A stretch of 64,000 nt of DNA, taken from the NCBI GenBank assembly GCA_018697195.1, contig CM031878.1:37880978-37944977 (forward strand). Reading direction: 5' to 3'. Both the position numbers and the translations under genes were made by a program. This DNA comes from Certhia americana (lineage: Eukaryota; Chordata; Aves; Passeriformes; Certhiidae). Under the pieces are notes generated by a model. It made no database searches. It saw only the letters and a program-made list of their open reading frames with translations, and was not told the DNA's origin. Positions 36,945 to 49,953 of this stretch are shown here, piece after piece. Numbering within the stretch: position 1 is the first letter of the stretch; every line of letters starts with the position of its first letter.

Positions 36945-37418
36945 CTGCTCTGATGAGACCCCACTTGGAACCCTGCATCCAGCCCTGGGGTCCCCAGCAC
37001 AGGAAGGACATGGACCTGTTGGAGTGATCCAGAGGAGGCCACCAAGATGAACAGAGGGATGGAGCAGCTCTCCTGTGAGGAAAAGCTGAGAAAATTGAGA
37101 TGAGCCTGGAGAAGAGAAGGCTTTGGGGTGACGTAATTGTAGCCTTCCAGCAACTGAAGGGAGCCTACAAGAAACATGGAGAGACTTTTTATGAGAGCAT
37201 AAAAAGTGACAGGACAAGGGGAAATGGATTTAAACTAAAACAGAATAGGCCTAGATTTGATATTAAGAAGAAATTCCTTACTGTGAGGGTAGTAAAGCAC
37301 TGGCAGAGGTTTACCAGCAAGCTGTGGATGCCCCAACCCTGGAAGTTTTCAAGCTGGATAGAACTTTGAGCAACATGGTCTAGTGGGGTCTTTCGAACCT
37401 GGGCCACTCTACAGCAAG
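36945..37418 (+). mobile_element. CR1 LINE, 3' end
   Basis: Begins GCTCTGATGAGACCCCACTT, then GCATCCAGCCCTGGGGTCC, GGCCACCAAGATGAACAGAG, and GCCTGGAGAAGAGAAGGCTT, ending with a degraded terminal phrase near 37418. Plus-strand orientation, 5'-truncated. The open frame at 37100-37369 belongs to it. Confidence 0.92.
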
Positions 37419-37534
37419 TTTAACAGACTACTGGCAACCCACCGTACAATACTGCCTTTTATCTCAAAACACATTCAGGGAATACCTGGGAAGGGCCACA
37501 GCAATACCACCACTAGTTTAAGCCCTAACACCAC

Positions 37535-37746
37535 CTAAGTTGCATCCCTGTGCAGGCGTCGAGCGCCCAGGGCAGAGACCGACCGCCATCTCCTGGCTCC
37601 GAGCAGCTCCCGCGGCAGGCCACACTGAGGAAAGCTGGCTCCTGAACAGGGATGCGTGATTTGATCCACCCGGAATCGGGGAGGAGGGTGTGCAGGGGAG
37701 CCCTCACACCTACCGAGCATAAACTTGTGAAAGCAGCAGCAGCAGT
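37535..37746. other. CpG-rich block of unknown origin with a short AGC run
   Basis: About 190 bp rich in CpG (GGCGTCGAGCGCCC, CTCCCGCGGC, ACCCGGAATCGGGG) followed by an (AGC)n run at about 37733-37746 and a short A-rich stretch. It sits 120 bp after a CR1 end inside AT-rich intron. It may be a retroposed 5' end of a host transcript, an LTR-element part or a small CpG island. I cannot identify it. Confidence 0.4.
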
Positions 37747-38985
37747 AAAAAAAAGAAAGGAACAGAATAAATTAAAATGTGGCAGCAGCATACCAAGTAA
37801 TATGGTGAGAGACAAACCACGAACACTCAGAATAGACAGATGAGTTTGCCCTTAAAAAACACAAAGCATGACCACAGATAAATGAAATGCTAGGAAACCG
37901 TATTAAAGAAGAACAAAGAAAGGGAAATACAAAAAAACCTGTGCTGTTCAGAATATGACTTGTAATTTTATAACAGTAAGAGAAGGAGGAGGTGAGAGAA
38001 AAGGAATAGCTGTTTCTTTATGCTTCTTTCTACTCAAGCTATTTGCATGATGAGTTTTTCATTTTAAGTACATCAGAACCAAGGTTTGAAGCATTCACAC
38101 AAACTGTTCACATACACTCTTTAATATAACAGATCCTTGGATAGAAAGCCCTAAGTGCTAAAAACCCCCATAAATATCAAGAATCACTCACTATCAAAAT
38201 GAGTGAAAACACTTAGATAGAATTATTCCACATCTGTGGAAAAAGTATGGGCACTAAAATGAAAAACTCACTTCAATGAAAAGAACTCACTGAATGCACT
38301 GTGAATACAGCAAAGAAGAAAATTAAATTAATTTTCTTATTAGTGAGGATCCTGCACTATTGCAAAAGTGCCACGAACCTTAACACAGAATTCTCACTAG
38401 TGCAACCAACATTAGAAACTAAGAGTCGAAACAATGCCACATAATAAGGGCAGCAGGGAAGCTGGCTTCTAAACTTGAGACTACTATTAAAAAAATAATT
38501 CAGCTTTCCTTGGAAGGAAAGTATTTATTAGAAAGCTGTGAAACAGAAAACTGTGTACATATTAATATAGACTGAATATATGTGTACCTGTATGTAATAT
38601 GAAGAATGCCATCTACTGGTATATAAAAATATACACCACTGTTTCTAAAATAGTAAACAGCTATCATAATAAGCAACAATGTGATCACTACTATGTTCTA
38701 TGAACAACAGTGTCCAGGTCTGAACTTGGCCTCACATATTCAGCATACTACATTTTAGCAAATACACATAAACCATATATCCTACAGCATAAGCATCTAC
38801 CCATAAAATAGACAAAGAAGAAAATACAATTGTCTTATTGTCTTATTTTAAGGTCTTAAGACCTTACTGCAGCCTACCAGTATTTAGAGAGGCTTATAAG
38901 AAAGATGGGGATAGATATGGCCATGTGCAGGATATAGATTTGTAAAAGAACTACACATTTTCAGAAAGGAAAACTTGGCCAAGCC

Positions 38986-39050
38986 AAAAAAAAAAAAAAA
39001 AAACCCACAAAAAAACAAAAAACTACAAAAACACCTCAAAAAACATAGGG
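38986..39050 (+). repeat. A-rich low-complexity stretch
   Basis: A run of 18 or more A residues followed by A/C-rich sequence with little else. Together with a second A run near 39158 it flanks unassigned sequence. No element recognised. Confidence 0.7.
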
Positions 39051-42000
39051 CAAACCTTAGAGTTCCTTCACTCCTATGTTTATGCTATTATGTATACACT
39101 GTCTTGTACCTATATATTAGTTTGCGGGATAGTAAAGCACTGAAAAAACAAATCTGAAAAAAAAAAAAAAAAGGGACAAAAATTTTAAAATGGATATTAA
39201 CTTTCTGTTTTACCCAATGTGAAAGGAGATGGGCTGCAACACTCTCGTAAGTACATATGGCCTTCCAACACAATACAATAAAAGCAGTACTGGAAATAAA
39301 TTCCAGGGACATAAACAATTCATAAATAAAGCTTATTAACTGAGAGCAGAGAAGAAGTTGTGGCCAAGTTAATAAAAAGAAAACCTGCTTCAGAAAACCT
39401 CTCATTTGCAGCAATGTGATTGCAAGAGTAATGTGCAGTGAAAGGAAGTGGTTCTAGCCACATCACAGAGAAGTCTATCTTAAACCCATATATACTTCAC
39501 AGCTCCAAAAATTTCTGCTCACAGAAGGCCAGCTGGAGAAACTAAATAAATTTCTTAGAAAGGGGTTTCACCAGGTCACAATTGTTTTTTTAGTGAGAAT
39601 CTGTGGCAGCATGTATCTTGGCTTTCTGTGCTGTGCTTGACTTTATAAAAGACCTAGACAACCTGGATTCTAACACTAAAGCTCAGATTCTTAAACAAAA
39701 CTAAAAATATCTACTATTTTAAATAGCATCTAATCCTAAAAATACTGCAGTCTACACTGCACACTTTACTTAAATGTCAATAAATTTCTTTTCACATTTT
39801 ATTCTTTTAAAGGACTTCCAGACATGCACAATCTTAGTTTCAAAAATGTAGTAGTAATACATTTCAAGTGGGTAGCTACCCTTCCTGCCATTATAAACAA
39901 TACAGCTTTTCTATGATATGGCAGGAAAGTTAAAAAGCAAGCTAATATTAAATTCATTAAACACTAAATACATTTTTTTTTACTTTGAAAATGCAATTTA
40001 CTAGCTAAAAAAAAGACTTGAAATCAGCCTTCCTGTCAATGACCTCAGCCAAAGATGCACTGAAAGGCCCCAATACTCCCCAGGAACTCATGCTTGCCAC
40101 GACAAAAAAAGCAAGGTGTAATTTCATAGTCAATGTAGCTATAAATGCAAAGGGAAGAAGAAATTCAACACTAACTTGACCAAATGTAATTTTCTAATCA
40201 GATACAACTTTGCATTTTGTTTGTTTTTTTAAATATAAATCATTAATACAGATGGTAAAAGAAAACCCTTAAGAGTAGCAAAAAAATTAGTTTAGGTCCT
40301 TCTGTAAAAAACAAGTATGATAGTCCTTATTATATCACAATTGATGGCGACTAGAATTACAGAAATGATCAGGAAAGGGAAATAAAACCACTTCCTTCAA
40401 AAAAGTTTCATGATAATGCCCACTGGGCACTAAAAAAAATGGAGAAGAAATTCTACTAATTACAGAAAACAATTTAATAATAACCTTTCTTTTAATCCCA
40501 ACTGCTGTATGCTCAGGTTGTTCTACTTCCACTTCAGGCAACCAGGTTAAGTGCTGAATAATAAAAATAGCTAGTAAGATCCCTGTGTTTTGAATTCCTC
40601 CATGCCCTATTTCCTAACTTTAGGTTAACTCTCGACCTATCAAGTCAAAGTGGCTATTACAAGTGACAGAAACACACAGAGTAGGTGGAAAAATTCCTGC
40701 CGATGACAGGGAAGTTTGAATCAAATACTTGATATGTTAATTTCAACGTAAGACAAAAGCAGCAGTCCGACCTCCCTCCATCTCCAGCTGTTTGTTCCTG
40801 CTTACCTGATACTTTTTCTTTTATCAGCAACACCATCAATTCAGTTACATGAATCAGTAAAGCCAAATGTTGTAGATTAAGACAACTGGGTTTTTTGCTG
40901 TCTGTGGTAGACTGTCTGGGTACATCTCTCCCTCATCACTTAACATCATTAATGCATATGTGTATATTATGCTACTTAAAAGCAAAATGGACAAATTTTC
41001 TGTTTGATACAACTGCATACTACTGTGCCTCTCCTGTTTCATTACGAAGAATACAAGGAATCAGCAAGACTATATTAGAAAAGGCAGAGGGTTTTTTTTT
41101 TGATCATTTTACTTTTGGCATTCAAGCATTGCCACATTTTGAACTAAAAGTATACTAACCTCAGTAAAAGCCTCCTGACAAACATTAAAGACAGGAAAAA
41201 AATAAGGGTGATTTTACTATTTATTAAAATGTTCAAATTTTCAAGGTAGGTGGTACAGCGCACTAAACAGGTATATAGGCACCCAAAGCACCTAAAAGAC
41301 TGTGAGAACATATTTCTAAGACTACTGCTTTTAAATCAAAAATACCTGTTTCCTAACAAAAAAATGTGCATCATCATCATCACCATTATCAATTATTTCA
41401 TAGTAATTTGTACATCCTAGTATTATATGCATACCTAGATAATCTGACATACAAAATAAACTAGAAAGTAAGAAATTATCTACCTAGAGAAATCTAGAAG
41501 TATCTTAATCTTTAGCAGAGCTGTACATAAATAATGATGAGGCTGATACATTTTCATGAGTTGTGAGGACTAAAAGATTTTAAAAAAATAATAACAATTC
41601 CATTTATATTTTTTACCATATTTTTATATAGACCCATGGAAAAAGGAAGGACACAACAAATTTGCACCCTCTAATTGTTAGTCAGCAATGTAAAATATTA
41701 AGCATAAACGTGCTGCCAGCTATTTACATGCTGATGTGCTTTGTTATTCAGTGTGGGAATATGTAAAATTTGAACAGATATGTCATGCAAACCCTAATTT
41801 TGGGATTACAGTTAGAGATTCATTATTCTTTAAGTCACGAAATATAAATCCACACACAAGCACTGCCCCTTTCCTCTCTGACTGTCTTTGAAGGAAGTTT
41901 GGATACAATTAAATTCTTCATAGGCAGATTAAACAAAACCAAAAAAAGAATAAAATTACAGAACAAATATAAGTTGCTTTCAAAACAAACCATGGCATTT

Positions 42001-42360
42001 TCCCAGATTATTTATTTTATCCTAGTTGAAAGTTTCTTTTTTTTTAATAGCAACACTTACTTCCGTTCTGATCTGAGGTCACTGCTCATTATTCAAGGAT
42101 ACTAGGCCTGGTGGATCTAGGAGCTTAAGAGCATCAAGACTATCAAACATAAAATTCCCCATCCTTTTAAGATTTAAAATTAGACTAACACTGACTGTGT
42201 TATAATTAGAATCATATACACTGCAACACAGTATGTATGCAAGTTGCATTTGGAGCAGTTTCTTAAATGACAGAATGACAGTGTATCTAGGCTACAGATG
42301 CAGCACCTTTAAATCATCAATTTAATTCAAAGCAGTCCTGGGAAGGATTCATTCACTTAC

Positions 42361-42455
42361 CCGTATCCAGCTGTTGGCCTTCAGTTCCACAGCATTCTGT
42401 GGTTCACTGCTGTACAGACAACACAAGCACCACATCAGGGTCTTCTGGCTTTCAT
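42361..42455 (-). CDS. FANCC: FANCC coding exon 3 (residues 84-115)
   Basis: The exon is 95 nt, equal to human exon 3 (c.251-345). Joined to the last base of exon 2 it gives Asp84, then [13 protein letters not shown], which matches human ESQKILIWCLCCLI almost residue for residue. It ends with NSWIR on a codon boundary, where human has NSWIQ. The acceptor is CTACAG and the donor GTAAGT. The conserved WCLCCL helix makes this one of the most secure assignments. Confidence 0.95.
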
Positions 42456-45400
42456 CTGTAGGGAAAAAAGAAAATAAAGATACACTTAGAGGGAAAAGAA
42501 AAACCCAAACGAAACACAGACAGAATTACACACAGCAATCCCTATTCAACCACAAAACTGAGCCCCTAAATATCAACCTCAACTCATGCTGCTTCTATTC
42601 TACCAGATTCATACCACACATTCAATGTTAATCACTATATACATCTTGTGTAATCATTTCTTTCAACAGCAGTTCAAAACATACCAAAGTCTTCAGATTA
42701 TATAAAAAATTGTGAGATGATTTTAAGAAACTTGCAGGACCTAGTAATTCATTCACGTAAAAAATACCTGAAACTACCTGCAAGGAACTTCCAACTCAGT
42801 ATCTAAATAATATCATTAATAACAGACAAAATTCAACAGTAGTAAAATAGTTTATTACATTATGTCTAAAGCTTGCACAATTCAAGTATGCTCATGAAAA
42901 ACTAAAGTCTGTGAAGTATGAAATCACTCATAACTAGAATGCAAAATACGAAGTTCTCTGTAAAAATAAAGGAAGAGTCTCCATGCCTCAGGAAAATGAC
43001 TTTTCTGCAGACAGCAGAATAAGTAAATGATGATGTCAAAAAATCCTATTCTGATTTTCAGTTCAGGATCAGACTGGGTTTTATTTAATTCTAAACCCAC
43101 TGTTTGAAATTAGTTCTCTTCCTTAAGAATCTACTATGAAATGAGCACAACTCTCACTGCTCAGAACCACAGATATTATTATTATTATTATTATTAGAAA
43201 GGAGCTGATTTTCCGAAGTAAGCACCTGAAGAGCCATTTAACTTATGATTATTTCCCACAACTTTGTTTCCAATAGGCTTTGGTGGTTTTTCTTCTAATT
43301 TTCTTTGGCACATACCAAGATGTTCTATAGTGAATTTAATACCAGAAGGAGACTATGTGATTGAAATAAAAATTCTGAAAACCACATGTAGTTCAGATAT
43401 AGTATTCACTTAATAAGCAATAAGCTTCTTTTCAAAAATAATACAAACAAGTGATACTACCAGTTTTAGAAATTATATTATGAGACAATTTGATTATTAA
43501 GCTGAACGAGGAATTTGTGTTCTGTGTATTTGTTATCCAGGATGTAATAAATAGTATTATTTAGAAGTGTTTTGTTGGGAAAGCCTGAGGAAAAAATAAA
43601 AGGTCTATTAAGTAACGCCTGTATTTTCACCAGGTGACCAGAGATGTTAACATTGATTTAAACCAGTATTCCTCAATAAATGTCCGACAAGCCTGGAGGC
43701 CATTACTGACCTCCCACTGACTAACATCTCTGCAACAGAAATGGTATCCCAAGCATACACTTTTAACCGACCACAGTTTGGGGTATTCTGCCATTGTGTG
43801 TTTGAGGACCTCTTTTAATGTGGATTTTTACAAGGCTAATATTTCCTAGGTTTTGTAATTCTGAAGTTAAAGGACACAACTTGCATACTGCTCAGCAGAA
43901 GTTCTTAAACTCTGATTATATCCAACTGACATTCAGATATCAGCACCTGCAGACAACTATTCCCTTCAAAAACACCTTCCAACTAAACTCTGCCTTGACA
44001 TTATCTGGAAGGAAAAAAATAAATAAAGATTGGTTTATTTGTTTAAATGACTACATCATAGCCAATTCCTTCTCGGAAATTAAAGATTTTAAACATTATT
44101 AATTACTAATACTAAAACATTGCCTGATTATAAAGTCCAGCTTTTGAAATAACTTTCAATTACATTAATTACACAGAAAAAGACAGGGAAGAAGACATCA
44201 AATCCAAACCTCTTATCTCAAACAACATATACATGGTTCAAGTATTTCTTCTTTTGACTCATACAGATTATAGTGTACATCTACAATACATCAATAAGTA
44301 ATTTCATTTAAATTTTAGGTTTCTTTTGACTAAAAAAAGTTCAGAAAAGAAGTGAAGAAAATACAGGTATCTGCTTGACTAGATTTCTGGATGAGATTTT
44401 TGTTACACGTGATGACTTGCTGCATACTATAAAATACTCTGCATGTATTTGTTGCCTGTCAGAAATGCAAATCAGTATGATGAAAGCTAAAATGACAAAT
44501 ACAAAGCCTAGATAAACTGAGTTGCCACACATTGCCAGTATCATGAGTTTACACAGATTAACATAGATTCAAACTTCATCCCCAGTGAAACCAGCCTATA
44601 CTGGTCTCATAGATAAGCCAAAAGTTCCCAAAAAATAAGGAATTGGAAAATTCAGATTTTCCTAGTTCAAAAAATTAGTTTTTGACCAAAACTGAAGTAG
44701 CCTCCTGTACATCTGTGAAAAACAGAAGGAAAAGGGCCCATACAATCATCTTGCTGATGCTGATACACCCTTGACACACTCTGAGGGAAACTCTTGGTTC
44801 ACTGTTTTCACAGCTGCCCTGGAACATGGGATGAAAGATGGGAAGATTAAGACTGATTTTAAAATAATTGCAGCAGCTGCAAAAGATAACCATATCAAAA
44901 GGCCAAATGCAGAGACATAGAAAACCTACTGGTGGACTTTTTCCTCTCACTTTTCTAGCAACTGTGCTCTCCATGGAAAACCCATCATATGATACACACT
45001 GAAAAGCATTATCAGGATACAAACAAAGGCATTTGATCTTACCATGGCATGAAAGGCTGCCTAATACCCAAATAAGCAATTAATACATCCACAGAAATAA
45101 AATTAAAAACTCAAAGGTGGAAATTAAAGCTCAAAAAAAAGGTTACCACCTATCTACCTTACCTCAAAAAAGTTACAACCTTCTTTAGGGAGGTTAATGT
45201 TGTATTCCAACAAAGAAAATAAAAAGTTTCCATAGAAAATCTTAGACAGCATGGAAGCCATTTTGGGAAAAAAAACCCAAACAAACAAACAAAACACCAA
45301 CCAAAAAAAGGGAGAAGACCTCCAAAGAAACAAACAAATGAATGGAAGAACTGAAACACCTCAAACCAAACAACCAGTCAATAGTCCAAACCTTTATGAT

Positions 45401-48132
45401 CATATTGTACTTCTTTCCTGCCAATCTCACAACAAAAACATTATAAAAAAAGAGATAAAGGAGAAAAAGATATGTTTCTCTCATACGACAATGTAGTCTC
45501 ACTCATCGCAAGCACATTCAGTTTATAAACACCCTGTGGCCAGATAGAAGAAAGAAAACCCTTATCTCTACAGCCAGAAATATTATTTTCAGAGCTTCTT
45601 GTAAAATTTCATTGAAACATTTCAGAAAATGTGAACTAGCTAAAAGTGAACTTTCTGTGGAAATCAATCCATTCCCAAGCTTGCATGTTCACACACGTAT
45701 ACTGACATATAGAGCCACCAAGAAATCTCCCAGCATTTACAGCATTAGTTTGGGATTCAAGACATTTGGGCTCAAAGCTCAAACCAGAAGTGTTGTACTG
45801 AGAAGATAATCACACAGCCCACCAAAAGAAAAAGAAAACCAAAAAACAACAACAACAAAAAACCACACCACTAGAACTCCTACCCAAGACTGAATTCCTC
45901 ATGTATCCTTTGTGGTTCAGGACCACAAGTACAGCAGTGAGATTTTCTTCAGTCATGCTTCCCTCACATTAGCATTCCAAATAAGGTTTACTTGGTCACC
46001 TCCTCCTCAGGAGTGTTTATGAGGAGATTATTTCCCCTCAGAGACTATGCTTCCTGCACTGAGTGGTCAGCCATGTCAGCTTCCAGCACCAACAGACATT
46101 CGTCTAAGGTGGTAGGTATTGTGGCTTGGACATGATGCAAAAGTATAATGTTTTTCCTTATCCATTTATTAGTATGAAAGACTGAATTGAACAAAATTAG
46201 TTCCTTCTTCTGTGAGGGTGGCCTGGTCTCAAGACACATTCACATGCCTGAATGAGCTATTTATCCAAATGAGAAATTACATGAAACCCACTTGAGAGTC
46301 AGCATCTGCTAAAGCCAGCTCTATCTTAAAGAATAGCTTCAGAACCAGTGCCAAACAAAATGAAAAACTGCTGAATCCAAAGTGCCACCAGTCCAAAGAG
46401 TGCTCAGGTGGCTCTAAGAAGAGGAAGTGGTGGGAATGTATAAGCAGACATCTTCAGGTCTCTCAATGTCAGAAAATCTTTAAGCATTGAAGTGAAGGAT
46501 TCCATTCGGAGCAATTAAAATTATCTGAACTTGCTTGCTTGCCACTTGGAGAAAAAAAGAAAAACCAGTAGTAAAACTTCATTGTCAAGCAACCTTCAAA
46601 AGCAATGACCAACTTGCAGAAAAAGTGCTTTTGCAGCTTCAGAAAATTCTGAAGTTACACAAAAAAGAGAAAATAAGTAGAGGAAACCAAGAACGTATTG
46701 CTGGGATTTTTTGTGAAAAGGAGCCAAAAGCAGACAGAGATGGCTTTCAACGCTGATGAGAAATAGAGGTGAAGCTACTTTCTATAACACAATACACAGT
46801 CAGTTCAGAAAAACAGATTGTTGAAGACTTGCATATTCCAAAAAAAACCTTAGAAGCAAAGCATGTGTGTAATTGTAAACATCAATGGTTACTAACATAC
46901 TCAGAAACTATGATTAGAAGGGAAACCTCTCCATTATAAAAATACATCTCTAAAGTATGAAAAGGCTTTTCAAAAAGCACATATTTGATGCTCTGCAAAA
47001 GTGGTGGTCTACCTTAAACCTATGGTTCCTTCCCAAACTTTCCTTTCAGAGTGAAGTGCTGACATTGCACACATCTACTATGTATTTTCCGGGCTAGTTT
47101 ATTTTGCCTGTGCTTGAAGCTATCTAGAAGACAAAGCCAAAACCAGAAGATATATGCTGTGCTTTACTTAATAAGCCCTTCTAGTTGAAAAAAAAAAATT
47201 GCCCTTTTCTGTATTTCCCCAAAAGGAAGCATAAAGCAGAAGAGACATAATGCTATTTTCCCCCCTTTTTTTTATTTGTAGTTGTAGTAAGAGCAGAAGA
47301 GACAAAAAGTTATTTTAAGGGCCTCACAGAGAAGTTCAGAATCAGTCTTCTGTTTATATGAGACACCAAGTAATTTATCAAAATTTTAATGTCTCAGTTC
47401 CTGAAAAATGTATCAGAACTGCTGATGACACAGCACAAGAAGTGTCTCCTCCTCCCCAATGGTCTTCCTGTGCCAAGTTTATTTTCTCAACTATATTCTC
47501 ACCATAAACATATTCACCACCAGTAAAACCATTTCCTTTTTTTTATATGCCTTTTTCCTATGTTACTACTTTACTGTTTTAATTTAGATTCTATGTGCAT
47601 TTTCACTAGTTAAGGATGGAGATGGGAAAATACATTGCAAGGATTCAATAGAAACAAACAAATAAAAACACAGACTAATTACAAACACATATATCAGAAA
47701 AGTTATTTCTATCTTAGCATATATGATAGAATATTCTGATACATACAGAAGGAAACTTCTGCTGAAAGTAATTTGAAGCACTAGATTTTGTAGATTTTGA
47801 GGCTCCAGCAAAATGTAATCAATACAACAAAAAATGAGAATGTAAATCATGATACACATAAACCCCCACTGGGTTTAAAACTACCGGTCCCAAGCCAAGA
47901 TTCAGTAACTAAACCATGAAATTAATTAGATCCAAAAGTTAAATTAACATTTCTGAAGGCAATATATTTTAAATAACATGGATAGCCTTTTCATCTCAAA
48001 ATTTTACTTCCATAAAAAGAATGCTGTGTTTTTATGGAAAAAAAATCATAGTATATAACAACTCATATTTTCCTAATTTCTACAGAATAAAGTATATGGA
48101 ACTGCTGCAGAAATATCTTTATACATTCTTAC
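42456..48132 (-). other. FANCC intron 2
   Basis: About 5.7 kb of AT-rich sequence with short simple repeats: an ATT trinucleotide run near 43174-43196 and A/C-rich tracts near 45270-45310 and 45830-45870. I find no LINE, LTR or gene fragment. An open frame at 46535-46756 on the plus strand (Lys-rich, 73 codons) has no family resemblance I recognise and no splice context, so I treat it as chance. Confidence 0.75.
43174..43196. repeat. (ATT)n microsatellite
   Basis: Seven to eight perfect ATT units in intron 2 of FANCC. It is short and likely polymorphic, with no evident function. Confidence 0.9.
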
Positions 48133-48217
48133 CATATCCTATAACAAAAGGATTCCAACAGAGCCTTCCTAGAAGCTGTCCAATTAAAGGGAACTGCTGG
48201 ATTGCTACAGTGGAACC
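48133..48217 (-). CDS. FANCC: FANCC coding exon 2 (residues 56-84)
   Basis: The exon is 85 nt, the same as human exon 2 (c.166-250), and ends one base into codon 84. It encodes a stretch containing FPLIGQLLGRLCWNPFVIGY, matching human [20 protein letters not shown]. Two acceptors three bases apart are possible (TTTTAG or TTTTAGCAG). The downstream one is chosen because it gives the human length and keeps the phenylalanine at residue 64. Use of the upstream AG would add one glutamine (a NAGNAG-type choice). The donor is GTAAGA. Confidence 0.93.
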
Positions 48218-49779
48218 CTGCTAAAACATAAAAACAAACAAAAAGATAGTAAATACACTCCACATCAAAAGTAGGTTAAGAGAACTGTTAATGATACACA
48301 TTGATGTAAATTACAATTCCAATGATTTTACTGTGAAATACTTTGAAAGCAAAACACCTACAGGTATGTAAATTTTCTGTAATGTCATCATTCAAGTAAA
48401 TTATTGAAGTAATTAAAACTTACGTAACTTCCTCACTTAATACTTAACTTCATTAGAAGATTTCTTCATTTGCCTCACACCTGGAAAGATCAGTATTAGT
48501 AACTAGCAAGTGTAAGATTTCATTGTATTAAAAGCCTAATGACCACACGTTTTCGTTGATTTTGTTGTTATAATACACTGTCTCACAGTTTTAATCACAG
48601 TGGTTAAACTAGTACCTATTATGTCATAAAATTATCTTTGTTACTTTTGTTTGCATTCTTTAAATTAACTTACTTAATGACTACCCAGTAACAAACAAAC
48701 ATTTAACTTCTAACCAAATAGAACGCAGTGTCACTATAAAAGTAATAGACAACATAGTTTATATACAATCTTGTGTAATTAGTCCTATTTTTCCATATTT
48801 TTAGCTTTACTAACTAATAAATGAAGGCTTTGAAAAATAGTGCTGTGCTGAGATAACATGCAACTAGCAGAGATGATAACCATCTCCTGCTACTACAATA
48901 AATTCCTTACATTGCCTCAGGTTTGGGGCTAGACCAAGACTTTCTGGGCCCATATTCACAAGGTCCCTTTCAGGCCATGCCTCTGATTAGGTGAAGTAGC
49001 AACATTTTTTTTCCCCATAAGGAAAAATACAAATATGGGAAGAAACTCCACTCCCCCAAAACCTTGTACTTAAACTTTAACATTTAAAGTCTGTTCAGAA
49101 ACAAACCTCACTCTGCAGTCTGCAGGTAAGAATATTTAAAAATAGGAACTTCCATAAGAAGCAAGCCTTATGTCATAATGCAGTATTTCTAAAGCTAATT
49201 ATACTGAATATATACACTGAAAAAGTAATGCTCAGAAAAAATACTAACAACTAAACATGACAACTACTTTTATTCAATATTGTGCAGGCAATAATTAAAT
49301 TAATAAATAGAACAGGCAGCAGCTTATACCAGTGATCTGACCATGCTGCTAAAATTCACTATGTGTGCCATAACACTGGGGTTAACATGTCAGCAGTCCC
49401 TCTAAGATTTAAAGGATCAGTTACAGTTTTGCATGTTAAGGCCTTTAAATCATCCAATTTATGACCTGACAACCAGAATCAAATTCTTGTTTATTTAAAG
49501 AGTTTTGTTAAGAGGCTAGAGCATTGGCTGGGCAAGTTCACGTGACATCAACCAATCAAGAAGAAAAAGCTCCTTTCACAATAAATCAGGGAAACAGGAA
49601 GCACACTCCTGTTTGCATTACCTGTGACTGCTTTCCCCAGTTTGCCCCACTGATCCAGCAGTACCTTAGGTCAAGACCAACCTTCTTGCTACTGTTAGCT
49701 TCTGTTTTGTCAAAACATGGCGCAAATCGTTTCGAGGACCTCTTCAAAACAGGTCACTCTTCCTTCTAAAGTTACTTAC
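48218..49779 (-). other. FANCC intron 1 (between coding exons 1 and 2)
   Basis: About 1.56 kb of AT-rich intron. I see no recognisable repeat, RNA or exon-like sequence in it. A small open frame at 49524-49769 on the plus strand overlaps the splice region and looks like chance. Confidence 0.85.
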
Positions 49780-49953
49780 CAAATCTTTTATAGTTTCATA
49801 AAGCTGATGTAGAAATTCCTGGAGCTGGGGCAAGTGAAGGCACACATCTTTCTGGGATTCCAATGTAGTGGCTTGACCCCATTCAACAGCTTTATCCAAC
49901 CAATATTCAAAGTTCAGTTTGGGCACTGTAGAGTCCTGCGCCATTCCACAATC
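49780..49953 (-). CDS. FANCC: FANCC coding exon 1 (start codon; residues 1-55)
   Basis: The start codon is at 49944-49942 and coding runs to 49780, exactly 165 nt (55 codons), as in human. The protein begins MAQDS, and the block around CLHLPQLQEFL corresponds to human CLHVPQFQEFL. W15 and W22 are conserved. The acceptor is a T-rich tract ending in CAG at 49954-49956, followed by nine untranslated bases and then ATG, so this is not the first transcript exon and a noncoding exon must lie upstream. The donor is GTAAGT after Leu55. An open frame runs further upstream through the acceptor but has no support. This start is chosen because it matches the family N-terminus. Confidence 0.95.

Larger units (their letters stand above)
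18081..42360 (-). other. FANCC intron 3 (24.3 kb, repeat-rich)
   Basis: The largest intron in the window and its main accessory region. Listed separately are a hairpin (18.3 kb), an LTR-like element (19.9-20.6 kb), CR1 pieces (21.6, 23.3-24.2, 33.1 and 36.9-37.4 kb), a polypurine tract (22.9 kb), a 26-bp duplication (26.1 kb), a GC-rich unknown (33.2-33.5 kb), an LTR-like segment plus giantin-like pseudogene (34.1-36.45 kb) and a CpG-rich block (37.5 kb). The stretches 24.2-33.0 kb and 37.9-42.3 kb hold only AT-rich unique sequence and A-rich runs (for example near 31800, 38985-39050 and 39158). Confidence 0.8.
1..49953 (-). other. FANCC: FANCC gene body, 5' two-thirds (coding exons 1-9 and introns)
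   Basis: Nine minus-strand exons join in frame into 335 codons that align along their length to vertebrate FANCC. FANCC is a helical-repeat subunit of the Fanconi anemia core complex. It works with FANCE and FANCF in the nucleus and supports FANCL-dependent monoubiquitination of FANCD2-FANCI at DNA interstrand crosslinks. All splice sites seen are GT-AG. Introns inside the window measure about 1.56, 5.7, 24.3, 0.8, 2.6, 3.0, 7.3 and 2.5 kb. The last five coding exons (human residues 333-558) are not found before position 1 and should lie outside the window. From recalled gene order (PTCH1/FANCC) this would be on the avian Z chromosome, which is inference. Confidence 0.95.

Noticed and set aside
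44675..45079. 134-codon minus-strand open frame in intron 2
   Set aside because: In the sense strand of FANCC but no match to the protein, and exons 2 and 3 already join perfectly without it.
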